In this document: positions 32,907 through 41,965 of the stretch, piece by piece
How the letters are laid out: each line of letters begins with the position of its first letter
Numbering within the stretch: position 1 is the stretch's first letter
From: an uncultured Pelagibacteraceae bacterium
Lineage (GTDB): Bacteria; Pseudomonadota; Alphaproteobacteria; Pelagibacterales; Pelagibacteraceae
Length of the DNA: 64,000 nucleotides
Direction of reading: 5' to 3'
NCBI GenBank assembly: GCA_902517495.1
Contig: CABYCO010000003.1
Location: forward strand, 1-64,000
Notes under the pieces: generated by a model
What the model was told of the DNA's origin: nothing
What the model saw: the letters and a program-made list of their open reading frames with translations, nothing else
Database searches by the model: none
Made by a program: the position numbers and the translations under genes

Positions 32907-33788
32907 ATGACCAAAAAAATCAAAATTGGTTTAATTCAAAGTAAATCTTTAGGGACAATTCAATCTAATATTGATTTAGCTATAAAAAATATTAAAAAAG
33001 CTGCAAACAAAAAGGCAAAGATAATATGTCTACCAGAACTATTTTTAACTAATTACTTTTGCCAAACAGAAAGTCATTCAAATTTTAAATTAGCAGAAAA
33101 AATTCCAGGAAAAATCTCAGGTATATTTTGTGATTTAGCAAAGGAGCTTGGTGTTGTGTTGAATCTTACTATGTTCGAAAAAAAAACATCTGGATTTTAT
33201 CATAATACTAGTATCATTATTAATGAAAATGGTAATATTCTATCTAAATATCGTAAGATGCACATACCTGATGACCCAGGGTATTATGAAAAATTTTATT
33301 TCAGTCCTGGAGACTTAGGTTTCAAAAGTGTGAAAACTAAATTTGGCAAGATAGGTCCTCTTATATGTTGGGATCAATGGTTCCCCGAAGCAGCTAGATT
33401 AACGGCTTTAAAAGGGGCTCAAATTATTTTTTATCCTACTGCTATTGGATGGCATCCAAAAGAAAAAAGAAAGCTTGGAAAATCTCAATTAGATTCTTGG
33501 GTCACAATGCAAAAATCTCATGCTATTGCTAATGGAACTTATGTGGCTGCTATAAATAGAGTTGGGATAGAAAAAAAAGGTAAGAAAAAAATCGAATTTT
33601 GGGGTAATTCAATGGTGATAGATCCTAGTGGGAAAGTAATTGCAAAAGCAGGAAATAAAAAAGAGGATATTTTAGTTTGTGAAATAGATTATAAAAAAAT
33701 AGATACTGCTAGACAGCACTGGCCTTTTTTAAGAGACAGAAGAACTGAATTTTACAAAGATATTCTCAAAAATCCTGAAGATGAATAA
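32907..33788 (+). CDS. aguB: N-carbamoylputrescine amidase
   Basis: Nitrilase-superfamily amidase, 293 aa, releasing putrescine, carbon dioxide and ammonia. The catalytic triad is Glu44 (LPELFLTNYF), Lys117 (YRKMHIPD) and Cys154 (PLICWDQWFPEAARL). The Cys-neighbourhood CWDQWFPE is specific to this family branch. It overlaps aguA by eight bases and completes the agmatine-to-putrescine route. Active in the cytosol as an oligomer in known examples. Confidence 0.94.
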   Translation: MTKKIKIGLIQSKSLGTIQSNIDLAIKNIKKAANKKAKIICLPELFLTNYFCQTESHSNFKLAEKIPGKISGIFCDLAKELGVVLNLTMFEKKTSGFYHNTSIIINENGNILSKYRKMHIPDDPGYYEKFYFSPGDLGFKSVKTKFGKIGPLICWDQWFPEAARLTALKGAQIIFYPTAIGWHPKEKRKLGKSQLDSWVTMQKSHAIANGTYVAAINRVGIEKKGKKKIEFWGNSMVIDPSGKVIAKAGNKKEDILVCEIDYKKIDTARQHWPFLRDRRTEFYKDILKNPEDE

Positions 33789-34845
33789 AAAAATAAATGA
33801 ATTTAGAATGCCAGCAGAATGGGAGCCTCAAAAATCAGTTTGGATGGCTTGGCCTCATAATAAAAATGATTGGCCTGGATTATTTGAAAAGATTCCAAAT
33901 GTAGTTGGAAGAATAATCAAATATTTAACAAAACATCAAAGAATAGATTTATTAGTCAATAATACTAAAAGTGTTGATACCATAAGAATATATTTAAAAA
34001 AAATAGGTTGTAATATATCTAATATTAAATTTCATAAACTAAAGACAGACAGGCTTTGGTTAAGAGACTCTGGGCCAATATTTTTGGTCAACAACAAAAA
34101 TAGAAAAAAGACCATGCTTGATTTTAAATTTAATGCCTGGTCAAAATATAAAAACTTCAAAAATGATAACAAAATCAATAGCCATATTAGTAAATATTTA
34201 AATATTAAAAGTATTTTGCCTAAAAAAGTAAATTCAAAAAAATTTGTAAGAGTAGTGATGGAAGGGGGTGCATTTGACAATAATGGATCAGGCTCCATAT
34301 TGCTTACAAAGGAGTGCTTATTAAGTAGTAAACAAGAGAGAAATAAAGGTTTTAAAAAAATTGATTATGAAAATCTATTTTCAAAATATTTAAATGCAAA
34401 AAATTTCATTTGGCTTAATAAAGGAATTGTAGGAGATGACACACACGGTCATATCGATGATATTGCAAGGTTTGTTTCAAAAAGTACAATTATGATAGCT
34501 GTAGAAAAGAATAGATCAGATAAAAATTATAATTTTCTTAAAGAAAATATAAAAATATTAAGTAATAGTTATGACGAAAACGGAAAAAAATTAAAAATTA
34601 TAAAGATACCTATGCCAAGCCCAGTTGTCATAAACAAAACTCGTGTCCCAGCAAGTTATTTAAATTTTTTCATAAGTAATAAAACAGTCTTGGTTCCAGT
34701 ATTTAATGTGAAAGAAGACAAAAAGGTTTTAAAAATTTTTAGAAAGTTTTTCACAAATAGAAAAGTTATCGCTATTGATTGTAGTGATTTAATTTGGGGT
34801 TTTGGAGCTATTCATTGCATGACTCAACAAGAGCCAAAAATTTGA
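33781..34845 (+). CDS. aguA: Agmatine deiminase
   Basis: 354-aa guanidino-group hydrolase (pentein fold) turning agmatine into N-carbamoylputrescine. Marks are FRMPAEWEPQKSVWMAWP at the start, LRDSGPIF, MEGGAFDNNG, GDDTHGHIDDIARF with catalytic His/Asp, and the nucleophile Cys346 in GAIHCMTQQEP near the end. It starts eight bases inside aguB. The agmatine source, normally arginine decarboxylase, is not recognisable in the operon. Its TGA stop is one base from the stop of yhhQ on the other strand. Confidence 0.95.
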   Translation: MNKKINEFRMPAEWEPQKSVWMAWPHNKNDWPGLFEKIPNVVGRIIKYLTKHQRIDLLVNNTKSVDTIRIYLKKIGCNISNIKFHKLKTDRLWLRDSGPIFLVNNKNRKKTMLDFKFNAWSKYKNFKNDNKINSHISKYLNIKSILPKKVNSKKFVRVVMEGGAFDNNGSGSILLTKECLLSSKQERNKGFKKIDYENLFSKYLNAKNFIWLNKGIVGDDTHGHIDDIARFVSKSTIMIAVEKNRSDKNYNFLKENIKILSNSYDENGKKLKIIKIPMPSPVVINKTRVPASYLNFFISNKTVLVPVFNVKEDKKVLKIFRKFFTNRKVIAIDCSDLIWGFGAIHCMTQQEPKI

Positions 34846-34846
34846 A

Positions 34847-35395
34847 TTAAGCAGCTTTTAAAGTACCTAATAATAATCTAAAAGGTATCAACATTACTAA
34901 AGCTACAAAAATCTTTACTGCTAAATCTCCTAAAGACAGTGTCACCCAAGGTATTCCTGTTCCATAAAATGAAATCGAAAAGAATAAAAATGTATCAACA
35001 GTAGAACCAATTAATGAAGAAGCAAGTGGCGCAATAAACCATTTTTTTTGTCTTAATTGATCAAATATTTGTACATCCAGTAATTGAGCAATAATAAATG
35101 CTGTTCCTGAACCAATTGCTATTCTTACTGAGATTAAATCAGCAAAATTTGTTGAGAAAATTAGTGTAAACAAAATACCTATTGTAAATCCTATATATAC
35201 AATTTTTCTAGCAACTAATTTACCAAAAGATCTATTTGCTAGGTCAGTTATTAAAAAAGCTATTGGATAACTGAATGCTCCATATGTAAGAATTTCTTGA
35301 AGACCGTAATATTTAATTGGAAATTGGACTAAATAATTAGACGCTAAAACAACCAATCCCATTAAAAATGAGAGTGTTAAAAATACTTTATTCAT
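34847..35395 (-). CDS. yhhQ: Queuosine-precursor/VUT family transporter
   Basis: 182-aa membrane protein with about six hydrophobic spans. Typical of the family are YGAFSYPIAFLITDLANRSFG near 38-58 with the conserved Asp and Arg, then QLLDVQIFDQLRQ and APLASSLIGSTVDTFLFFSI. In E. coli YhhQ imports 7-cyano-7-deazaguanine or its derivative, supplying queuosine for tRNA. The gene starts in the last base of rpmB and is transcribed with it. It stops one base from aguA. Confidence 0.88.
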   Translation of the reverse strand: MNKVFLTLSFLMGLVVLASNYLVQFPIKYYGLQEILTYGAFSYPIAFLITDLANRSFGKLVARKIVYIGFTIGILFTLIFSTNFADLISVRIAIGSGTAFIIAQLLDVQIFDQLRQKKWFIAPLASSLIGSTVDTFLFFSISFYGTGIPWVTLSLGDLAVKIFVALVMLIPFRLLLGTLKAA

Positions 35396-35676
35396 TATGC
35401 AGATTTACTGACTAAGGATTTTTTTAATTTTTTTAGTCTTAATGATAAATCTCTAGACTTGGCTGAAATGAGAAATTGATCAAAACTACCTTTTTTATCT
35501 ACTGATCTAACCCCAGCATTTGAGACGGTTAATCTTAAACTTCTCTTAAGTATTTCACTTTTAAATTTAACTTTTTTTAAATTTGGAAGAAATCTTCTTT
35601 TAGTCTTATTGTTAGCATGACTAACGTTATGACCCTTTAGTGGGATTTTTCCAGTAAGTTCACATTTTTTAGACAT
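35395..35676 (-). CDS. rpmB: 50S ribosomal protein L28
   Basis: 93-aa ribosomal protein. [38 protein letters not shown] is the classic start; [12 protein letters not shown] is the alphaproteobacterial-type middle. It binds the 23S rRNA near the exit of the large subunit. It overlaps yhhQ by one base. A clear sigma-70 promoter lies just upstream, with a very short untranslated leader and no Shine-Dalgarno sequence. Confidence 0.97.
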   Translation of the reverse strand: MSKKCELTGKIPLKGHNVSHANNKTKRRFLPNLKKVKFKSEILKRSLRLTVSNAGVRSVDKKGSFDQFLISAKSRDLSLRLKKLKKSLVSKSA

Positions 35677-35688
35677 AAATTATGAGCC

Positions 35689-35717
35689 TGTATAGGATCT
35701 GAATCTTATCGCGTCAA
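35689..35717 (-). promoter_or_regulatory. Sigma-70 promoter of rpmB
   Basis: On the minus strand, -35 TTGACG (35712-35717), then 17 bases, then -10 TATACA (35689-35694). Transcription would start near 35682-35683, only six or seven bases before the rpmB ATG (35674-35676), so the message would be nearly leaderless. The -35 is three bases from the stop of pyrD. Both boxes are read from sequence; the start site is inferred. Confidence 0.7.
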
Positions 35718-35719
35718 GA

Positions 35720-36760
35720 TTAATTTTTAGTTCCAATAGCCTCTGAAACATTTTTAAACCCCTTATTTTTTAATAAATCAATTAATTCTGTACTTATTTT
35801 TGAAGCTATACGAGGACCTCTGTAAACCATTCCAGTATATAATTGAACGAGTGTTGCACCAGAAATGATTTTTTCAAAAGCATCTCGTCCACTACTAACA
35901 CCACCCACACCTATTATTTTTGTTTTATCTTTTAGAATTTTATAAAATTTAGAAATTGCCTCGTTTGAAACTTTTTCAATTGGTTTGCCTGACAGTCCAC
36001 CCTTTTCTAATTTATTTATATTTTTTAAATTTTCTCTATTCTTATCTGTGGTATTGGAAACAATAATAATTCCTATTTCTTGCTCCATAATGATCTTGGA
36101 TACTTCATTAATTTGATGGTCATTAAGATCAGGTGAAACTTTTATTGCTAATGGAATGTTTGAATTCAATTCTTTTTTTTCATTTTTTAGTTTGTCAATC
36201 AATGAATTTAATTCATCCTTGTTATGAAAGTCTCTTAAATTTTCTGTATTTGGTGAGGAAATGTTTATAGTTATATAATCAGCTAAATTATAAAATTTAC
36301 GAAAACAAATTAAATAATCATCGATTCTATTAGTAGAATCTTTATTTGGTCCAATATTTATTCCTAAAAAACCCTTTTTATTATTTTCCTTAATTGTCTG
36401 ACTAATTTGTTCTGAACCAGAATTATTAAAACCTAATCTATTTATAAGAGCTTCATCTTCTTCAAGTCTAAAAACTCTTGGTTTAGGGTTACCAAATTGA
36501 GGCTTTGGAGTAATTGTCCCTACTTCAACAAAACCAAATCCAAGATTAAACAGCTGATTGTATACTTCAGCATTTTTATCAAACCCAGCAGCAACGCCAA
36601 TTGGTGAAGATAATTTTTTTTCACAAAAAGTTGTTTCTAAAATATGACTATCTTTAGGTTTTGAGTAAGGAATATTATTTAGCTTTAGTGCTTTTATTGC
36701 TAATGAATGAGCTACCTCAGGGCTAAATTTAAAAATCAATGGTCTTAATATATTAAACAT
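35720..36760 (-). CDS. pyrD: Dihydroorotate dehydrogenase (quinone), class 2
   Basis: 346 aa. FMN enzyme oxidising dihydroorotate to orotate in pyrimidine synthesis and passing electrons to ubiquinone at the membrane. The N-terminal helical tunnel region (IFKFSPEVAHSLAIKALKL) is typical for class 2. The barrel shows AAGFDKNAEVYN, GFGFVEVGTITPKPQ, INISSPNTENLRDF, VKVSPDLND (as IKVSPD) and IGVGGVSSGRDAFEKI. It overlaps lysS by eight bases, so the two are transcribed together. Confidence 0.95.
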   Translation of the reverse strand: MFNILRPLIFKFSPEVAHSLAIKALKLNNIPYSKPKDSHILETTFCEKKLSSPIGVAAGFDKNAEVYNQLFNLGFGFVEVGTITPKPQFGNPKPRVFRLEEDEALINRLGFNNSGSEQISQTIKENNKKGFLGINIGPNKDSTNRIDDYLICFRKFYNLADYITINISSPNTENLRDFHNKDELNSLIDKLKNEKKELNSNIPLAIKVSPDLNDHQINEVSKIIMEQEIGIIIVSNTTDKNRENLKNINKLEKGGLSGKPIEKVSNEAISKFYKILKDKTKIIGVGGVSSGRDAFEKIISGATLVQLYTGMVYRGPRIASKISTELIDLLKNKGFKNVSEAIGTKN

Positions 36761-38321
36761 TTTTTAATTTACTTTTTATTAATTCTTTAGTTTCTTGAAC
36801 CCCAAAAAAGCTTATAAAAAAACCAAATCTTGGTCCATTTTCTACCCCAAAAACTACCTCATATATTAACTTGAACCAATCACGCAAATTTTCTTTATAG
36901 CCATTCTCTTTACCGACTGTATAAATTGTAGTCTGAATATCCTCTGGTTTCATTGCGTCATCGCAGCTATCTAAAGAGTTTACTAAAGCATCTAAAGCAA
37001 TTTTTTCGCTTTCATTTGGTTTTTTATAAATTTTTTTAGATTTTATAGCGTCATTAAAATATTTAATTGCATAAGATATTAACTTGTTAAAAATCGGATG
37101 CACATCCTCATTTATGTCTTTCTTATATTTCTTAACAAACTTCCAAAGTAATTCTTTATTATCAGCATTGCTGGTCTCAACTAAATTTAATAACATTGAG
37201 AAGGACATAATTGAATTTTCCTCTGGTATCTCTGAATTATGAACATGCCAAACAGGGTTCATTAGTTTTTGAAGTTCGTTTTGAGTTTTACCTTTTTCAA
37301 TAAAATCAAGATATTCATCGACAGCCTTTGGTACTACTTCTCTATAAAGTTTTTTTGCTCTTTTTGGATTTTGATACATATACAAGGAGAGACTTTCGGG
37401 TGATGCATACTCTAACCATTGATCGATTGTAATACCATTTCCTTTTGACTTAGATATTTTTTCACCTTTTTCATCTAAAAATAACTCATATGCAAAGCCA
37501 GATGGATTTGACTTACCTAATAATTTTATGATTTTTGTAGATAAAATTGCACTCTCAATCAAATCTTTCCCATACATTTCAAAGTCTACATCAAGGGCAT
37601 ACCATCTCATAGCCCAATCTACTTTCCATTGTAATTTACAATTTCCATCTAAAATACTTTGTTCTAATTTTTTACCATTATTATCAAAAATTATTTTTGA
37701 GTTTTTAGTATCTAGTTCTGAGACTGGTATCTCTAATACAACCCCTGTATCTGGACATATTGGTAAAAATGGAGAATATGTTTTTTTTCTTTCTTTACCA
37801 AGTGTAGGAATAATTATGTTCATTATTCCCTCATAATTTTCTAAAATTAATTTTAATGTATCATTGAAAAAACCAGACTTATATAAAACTGACGAACTTT
37901 TAAAACTGTATTCAAACTTAAATTTATCTAAGAAATTTTTTAACATTTCATTATTATGTTCGCCAAAGCTGTTAAATTTCCCAAAAGGATCTGGCACTTG
38001 AGTTAAGGGTTTATGAAGATTTTCTTCAAGTTTTTTAGGATTGGGAATATTTTCAGGAACTTTTCTTAGTCCATCCATATCGTCAGAAAAAGTAATTATT
38101 TCTTTAGGAAGATTTGATAAATGATTTAAAGCATTAACGATCATTGAGGTTCTTGCCACTTCACCAAAGGTACCAATGTGTGGTAAGCCACTAGGACCAT
38201 ATCCTGTTTGAAGAATAATTTTCCCCTTGTTTTCAATATTTTTTTTTCTCTCTTTTAGAAGCTTTTTAGCTTCAACAAAAGGCCAAGAGTTTGTTTTGTC
38301 TATATTGGTTTTATCTATCAC
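36753..38321 (-). CDS. lysS: Lysyl-tRNA synthetase, class I
   Basis: 522 aa. Class I LysRS charges tRNA-Lys with lysine. HIGH motif seen as GPSGLPHIGTFGE (about 43-55) and the KMSKS-like loop as EKISKSKGNG. The central DMDGLRKVPENIPNP and LGKERKKTYSPFLPICPDTG are found in this family. Most bacteria use the unrelated class II enzyme, but class I is normal in alphaproteobacteria, so it is a lineage mark rather than a recent transfer. It is divergent from trkH with 86 bases between. Confidence 0.95.
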   Translation of the reverse strand: MIDKTNIDKTNSWPFVEAKKLLKERKKNIENKGKIILQTGYGPSGLPHIGTFGEVARTSMIVNALNHLSNLPKEIITFSDDMDGLRKVPENIPNPKKLEENLHKPLTQVPDPFGKFNSFGEHNNEMLKNFLDKFKFEYSFKSSSVLYKSGFFNDTLKLILENYEGIMNIIIPTLGKERKKTYSPFLPICPDTGVVLEIPVSELDTKNSKIIFDNNGKKLEQSILDGNCKLQWKVDWAMRWYALDVDFEMYGKDLIESAILSTKIIKLLGKSNPSGFAYELFLDEKGEKISKSKGNGITIDQWLEYASPESLSLYMYQNPKRAKKLYREVVPKAVDEYLDFIEKGKTQNELQKLMNPVWHVHNSEIPEENSIMSFSMLLNLVETSNADNKELLWKFVKKYKKDINEDVHPIFNKLISYAIKYFNDAIKSKKIYKKPNESEKIALDALVNSLDSCDDAMKPEDIQTTIYTVGKENGYKENLRDWFKLIYEVVFGVENGPRFGFFISFFGVQETKELIKSKLKNV

Positions 38322-38407
38322 TTTTAATTAAACAGCTTATAAAATAACGTTTTTAATAATTCTTATAGAGTTGAAATTTATTTACCATAAAATAGTGTCC
38401 AATCAAA

Positions 38408-39856
38408 ATGTCCAATTATAAAACAGTTTTTTTTACCCTAGGAATTTTACAAATTATTTTAGGTTTATCGATGATTGCGCCAATTTTAACGCAGTTTTTT
38501 TATGATGAACTTGATTCTAGTTTTATAAGTTCTGGAATTGTAACTGTTATATTTGGAATTCTCTTTTTACTATCAAATTTAGATCATGATAAAAAAATTA
38601 GCTTGCCTCAGGCTTTTCTTTTAACAGCTTTATCGTGGTTGAGTATTGCTATTTTTGGCTCACTTCCTTTCATATTTTCTGAGATAGAATTGAGTATGAC
38701 TGATGCTTTTTTTGAGAGTATGTCAGGTATTACTACAACTGGATCAACTATTATTACCAATTTAAATGAAACTCCAAAAAGTATCTTACTTTGGAGAGGA
38801 ATGCTTCAATGGTTGGGTGGAATTGGCATCATTGTGATGGCAATTACTTTAATGCCACTTATGAATATTGGTGGAATGCAATTGTTTATTATATCCACGA
38901 GTGATACCCCAGAAAAAATTTTACCTAGATCAAAAGAGATAGCGTTAAGATTAATCTTAGTATACTCCGCATTAACTTTTATATGTGCATTATTTTATAA
39001 AATATTTGGTATGAACTTTTTTGACAGTGTTGTTCACTCAATGACTACAATTGCAACAGGGGGATTCTCAAATTATAATGAGTCTATTGGTTATTTTGAT
39101 AGTTTACTTATTGAACTTACATCAATTATATTTATAATTTTAGGAAGTATTCCATTTATTGCCTATATCAAATACTTAAATGGAGACAAAAAAATATTTT
39201 TTAACGATACACAAATTAAAACTTTTATAAAGATTGTCCTTTTTTCAATTCTTTTAATGTATCTATATCTACTTACAAAAAATCAAAGTTTTTTTGATAC
39301 CAGTATTAGGTCAGTTTCATTTAATGTCATATCAATTTTAACTGGAACTGGTTATGTAACTCAAAACTTTAGTGATTGGGGTCAATTTCCATTAATTTAT
39401 TTTCTTATTCTGATGTTTATCGGTGGATGTGCAGGCTCAACAGCTTGTGGGATTAAAATATTTAGAGTCCAAATTTTATTCCAGTTTATCACGGTACAAC
39501 TAAAGAAAATAATTTATCCAAGAGGTATATTTAAAATAAAATATGAAAATAATAATATTGATGAAAAGTTTTTAGCATCAATCATTTCCTTTATATTTTT
39601 ATATATTGTAATTTTTTTTATCATAACTGCTCTTTTATCAATAAGTGGTTTAGATTTGACAACTTCAATATCGGCCGCCGCAACATCAATATCAAATGTG
39701 GGACCTGGTTTAGGTGATATTATTGGTCCAAATGGTAACTTTTCTAATTTATCTGATTTTTCAAAATGGATTTTAAGCTTAGCAATGATTTTAGGTAGAT
39801 TAGAGTTGTTTGCTGTATTAGTATTGTTTATTCCATCATTTTGGAGAAAATATTAA
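38408..39856 (+). CDS. trkH: Trk/Ktr-type potassium uptake protein TrkH
   Basis: 482-aa potassium channel-like transporter of the SKT superfamily with about ten or more spans in four membrane-pore-membrane repeats. The selectivity-filter segments are visible in order: GITTTGSTII, TIATGGFSNY, LTGTGYVTQ and SNVGPGLGD, each with the conserved glycine. It works with a cytosolic NAD-binding TrkA regulator, which is not found here. The last base of its TAA is the first base of the next gene's ATG. Confidence 0.94.
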   Translation: MSNYKTVFFTLGILQIILGLSMIAPILTQFFYDELDSSFISSGIVTVIFGILFLLSNLDHDKKISLPQAFLLTALSWLSIAIFGSLPFIFSEIELSMTDAFFESMSGITTTGSTIITNLNETPKSILLWRGMLQWLGGIGIIVMAITLMPLMNIGGMQLFIISTSDTPEKILPRSKEIALRLILVYSALTFICALFYKIFGMNFFDSVVHSMTTIATGGFSNYNESIGYFDSLLIELTSIIFIILGSIPFIAYIKYLNGDKKIFFNDTQIKTFIKIVLFSILLMYLYLLTKNQSFFDTSIRSVSFNVISILTGTGYVTQNFSDWGQFPLIYFLILMFIGGCAGSTACGIKIFRVQILFQFITVQLKKIIYPRGIFKIKYENNNIDEKFLASIISFIFLYIVIFFIITALLSISGLDLTTSISAAATSISNVGPGLGDIIGPNGNFSNLSDFSKWILSLAMILGRLELFAVLVLFIPSFWRKY

Positions 39857-41229
39857 TGTCTGAAACAAAACAAAGCTGGGTTGACTCATTATTAGTTTAT
39901 AAAGATATAAGAATGTTAAGGATATTGCTTTTAGGAGCAATAAGCGGTTTTCCATGGGTATTAATTGCAAGTAGCTTAAGTCTTTGGCTTAAGGAAGAGG
40001 GATTAAGTAGATCAACAATTGGTTGGGCAGGATTAATATTTGGAGTTTATGCCTTTAATTATTTGTGGGCTCCAATAATTGACAGAGTACAAATTCCAAT
40101 TTTGACAAAAAAATTAGGACATAGGCGTGGATGGATTGTATTAATGCAAATAATAATTTTACTAAGCTTGATAGTTTGGAGTTTTATAAATCCTACTCAA
40201 AACCTGGCACTTTTAATTAGTGTTGGATTAGTAATTGCTATTGCTTCGGCTACTCAAGATATTACTGTTGATGCACTAAGAATAGAACAGATTAATTCAA
40301 ATGAAGGAAAATCTATGGCTGCTGGAGCTGCTATGGCAGTTGTCGGATGGTGGACAGGATATAAATTAGGAGGTGTTGTAGCATTATTTACTGCAGAATT
40401 TTTTGAAAACATGGGCGTAGCAGATTATTGGCAGGCTACTTTTCTAGTTTTAGGAATTTTAATTATTTTGATGAACATAGGTTTGATGTTTGTTCATGAA
40501 ACATTTGATTTTAATAGAGTAAATAATCAAAAAGCAACAGATCAAATAATTAGAGATAAGCTTGGATCCAATAATATTATAACAAATTTTGTTGCTTATA
40601 TTACAGGAACGATTGGTGGACCAATAATTAGCTTTTTCAAAAAAAATGGTTTAGCAATTGCACTGGGAATTCTAGGTTTTGTATTTTTATTCAAGATTGG
40701 TGAAGCATTTTTAGGTAGGATGTCGATTGTTTTTTACAAAGAAATTGGTTTTTCTAAAGGTCAAATAGCTATTTATTCTAAAGGATTAGGATGGATTACT
40801 ACTGTAGTTTTCACTTTATTGGGTGGAATAATGGCAATGCGGGCTGGAACTATTAAAACAATGTTTTTTGCTGGTGGTTTAATGGCTCTAACAAATCTTA
40901 TTTTTGCAGTTTTGGCTTGGACAGGTAAATCTGAACTTTTATTTGCAATAGCTGTAATTGCAGATGACATAACTGCAGCATTCGCTACTGTTGCATTTGT
41001 TGCCTTTATATCATTGTTAGTCGATAGAACTTATACAGCTACTCAATATGCATTGTTGGCATCAATTGGAACAGCTGGAAGAACAACGCTTGCCTCATCG
41101 TCAGGAGCTTTGGTAGATTGGCTGAATGGAGATTGGGGTACATTTTTTGTCATAACAACTGTTATGGTGATACCATCACTAATTTGTCTTTGGTTTATAA
41201 GGAATAAAGTAAAAATCGGTGCAAAATAG
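39856..41229 (+). CDS. AmpG-like MFS transporter (muropeptide permease family)
   Basis: 457 aa starting at ATG 39856 (MSETKQSW), which overlaps the trkH stop by one base; a TTG 15 bases earlier is rejected because it would lengthen the overlap and GGAG at 39843 fits the later ATG. Twelve spans are visible. ISGFPWVLIASSLSLWLKEEGLS, WAPIIDR, LGHRRGWI and ASATQDITVDALR follow the AmpG pattern of the anhydromuropeptide permease. The following NlpC/P60 gene overlaps by 11 bases, supporting a cell-wall role. General MFS transport is secure; muropeptide specificity is inferred. Confidence 0.78.
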   Translation: MSETKQSWVDSLLVYKDIRMLRILLLGAISGFPWVLIASSLSLWLKEEGLSRSTIGWAGLIFGVYAFNYLWAPIIDRVQIPILTKKLGHRRGWIVLMQIIILLSLIVWSFINPTQNLALLISVGLVIAIASATQDITVDALRIEQINSNEGKSMAAGAAMAVVGWWTGYKLGGVVALFTAEFFENMGVADYWQATFLVLGILIILMNIGLMFVHETFDFNRVNNQKATDQIIRDKLGSNNIITNFVAYITGTIGGPIISFFKKNGLAIALGILGFVFLFKIGEAFLGRMSIVFYKEIGFSKGQIAIYSKGLGWITTVVFTLLGGIMAMRAGTIKTMFFAGGLMALTNLIFAVLAWTGKSELLFAIAVIADDITAAFATVAFVAFISLLVDRTYTATQYALLASIGTAGRTTLASSSGALVDWLNGDWGTFFVITTVMVIPSLICLWFIRNKVKIGAK

Positions 41230-41965
41230 CTATTTTTGCATTAAATCATACTTAAACGTATATGAGTTAGCATCCAAAAACTCTAACATAAGCACTCAAT
41301 TATTATACGGTGAAAAATTTAAAGTAATAAAAAAGAATAAAAATTTTTTAAAGATCAAAACTGATTTTGATAATTATATTGGTTTTATAAAAGTTGGTAG
41401 ATTTAACAAAAGATTAAATAAGACGCATAAAGTTGGCGTGTTAAAATCTAAAATTTATTCAGGACCTAAAAATAGATTTGGTACAAAAAAATACCTTCCT
41501 TTTTCATCAGAAATTGAAATTCTGAATAAAATTAATAATTTTGTAATGTTTGAAAAAAGTAAATGGATTAGATTTAATGACCTAGAATTTATAAATAAAC
41601 GAAATATGAATTTTACAAAAATATTAAAAATTTTTTTAAATTGTAAATATAAATGGGGTGGAAAAAGTTTTGATGGTATTGACTGTTCAGCTTTATTACA
41701 AATATTTTATAAATTTAATAATAAATTTTTTCCTAGAGATACGATTGATCAGTTTAAGATTAAAAGGGGAATTATACGAAAAAAAATTTTCAAAAAGGGG
41801 GATATTATTTTTTGGAAAGGACATGTAGCAATTTGTTTGAATTCAAAGAATTTAATTCATGCATATGGACCAAGAAAAAAAGTATTAATAATGCCAATTA
41901 GGAAAACTATTAAATTAATTGAGAAAACTGCAAATTTAAAAGTAGCAAAGGTTATATCTATTTAA
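41219..41965 (+). CDS. NlpC/P60 family cell-wall hydrolase with SH3-like repeats
   Basis: 248 aa, GTG start at 41219 overlapping the carrier gene by 11 bases. Two SH3-like modules (about 8-60 and 68-120; VYELASKNSNISTQLLYGEKF and GVLKSKIYSGPK) precede an NlpC/P60 peptidase domain, with catalytic Cys156 (GIDCSALLQ) and His202 (KGHVAIC), then HAYGP near 214. The order and the first-SH3 start resemble gamma-D-glutamyl-diamino acid endopeptidases such as dipeptidyl-peptidase VI, which cut stem peptides after transport to the cytosol. No signal peptide is seen, consistent with cytosolic processing of imported muropeptides. Its stop shares bases with the prephenate dehydrogenase gene. Confidence 0.85.
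   Translation: MQNSYFCIKSYLNVYELASKNSNISTQLLYGEKFKVIKKNKNFLKIKTDFDNYIGFIKVGRFNKRLNKTHKVGVLKSKIYSGPKNRFGTKKYLPFSSEIEILNKINNFVMFEKSKWIRFNDLEFINKRNMNFTKILKIFLNCKYKWGGKSFDGIDCSALLQIFYKFNNKFFPRDTIDQFKIKRGIIRKKIFKKGDIIFWKGHVAICLNSKNLIHAYGPRKKVLIMPIRKTIKLIEKTANLKVAKVISI

Noticed and set aside
36753..38321. Class I lysyl-tRNA synthetase as recent transfer from archaea
   Set aside because: Class I LysRS is the normal form in alphaproteobacteria and the gene's composition matches its neighbours.
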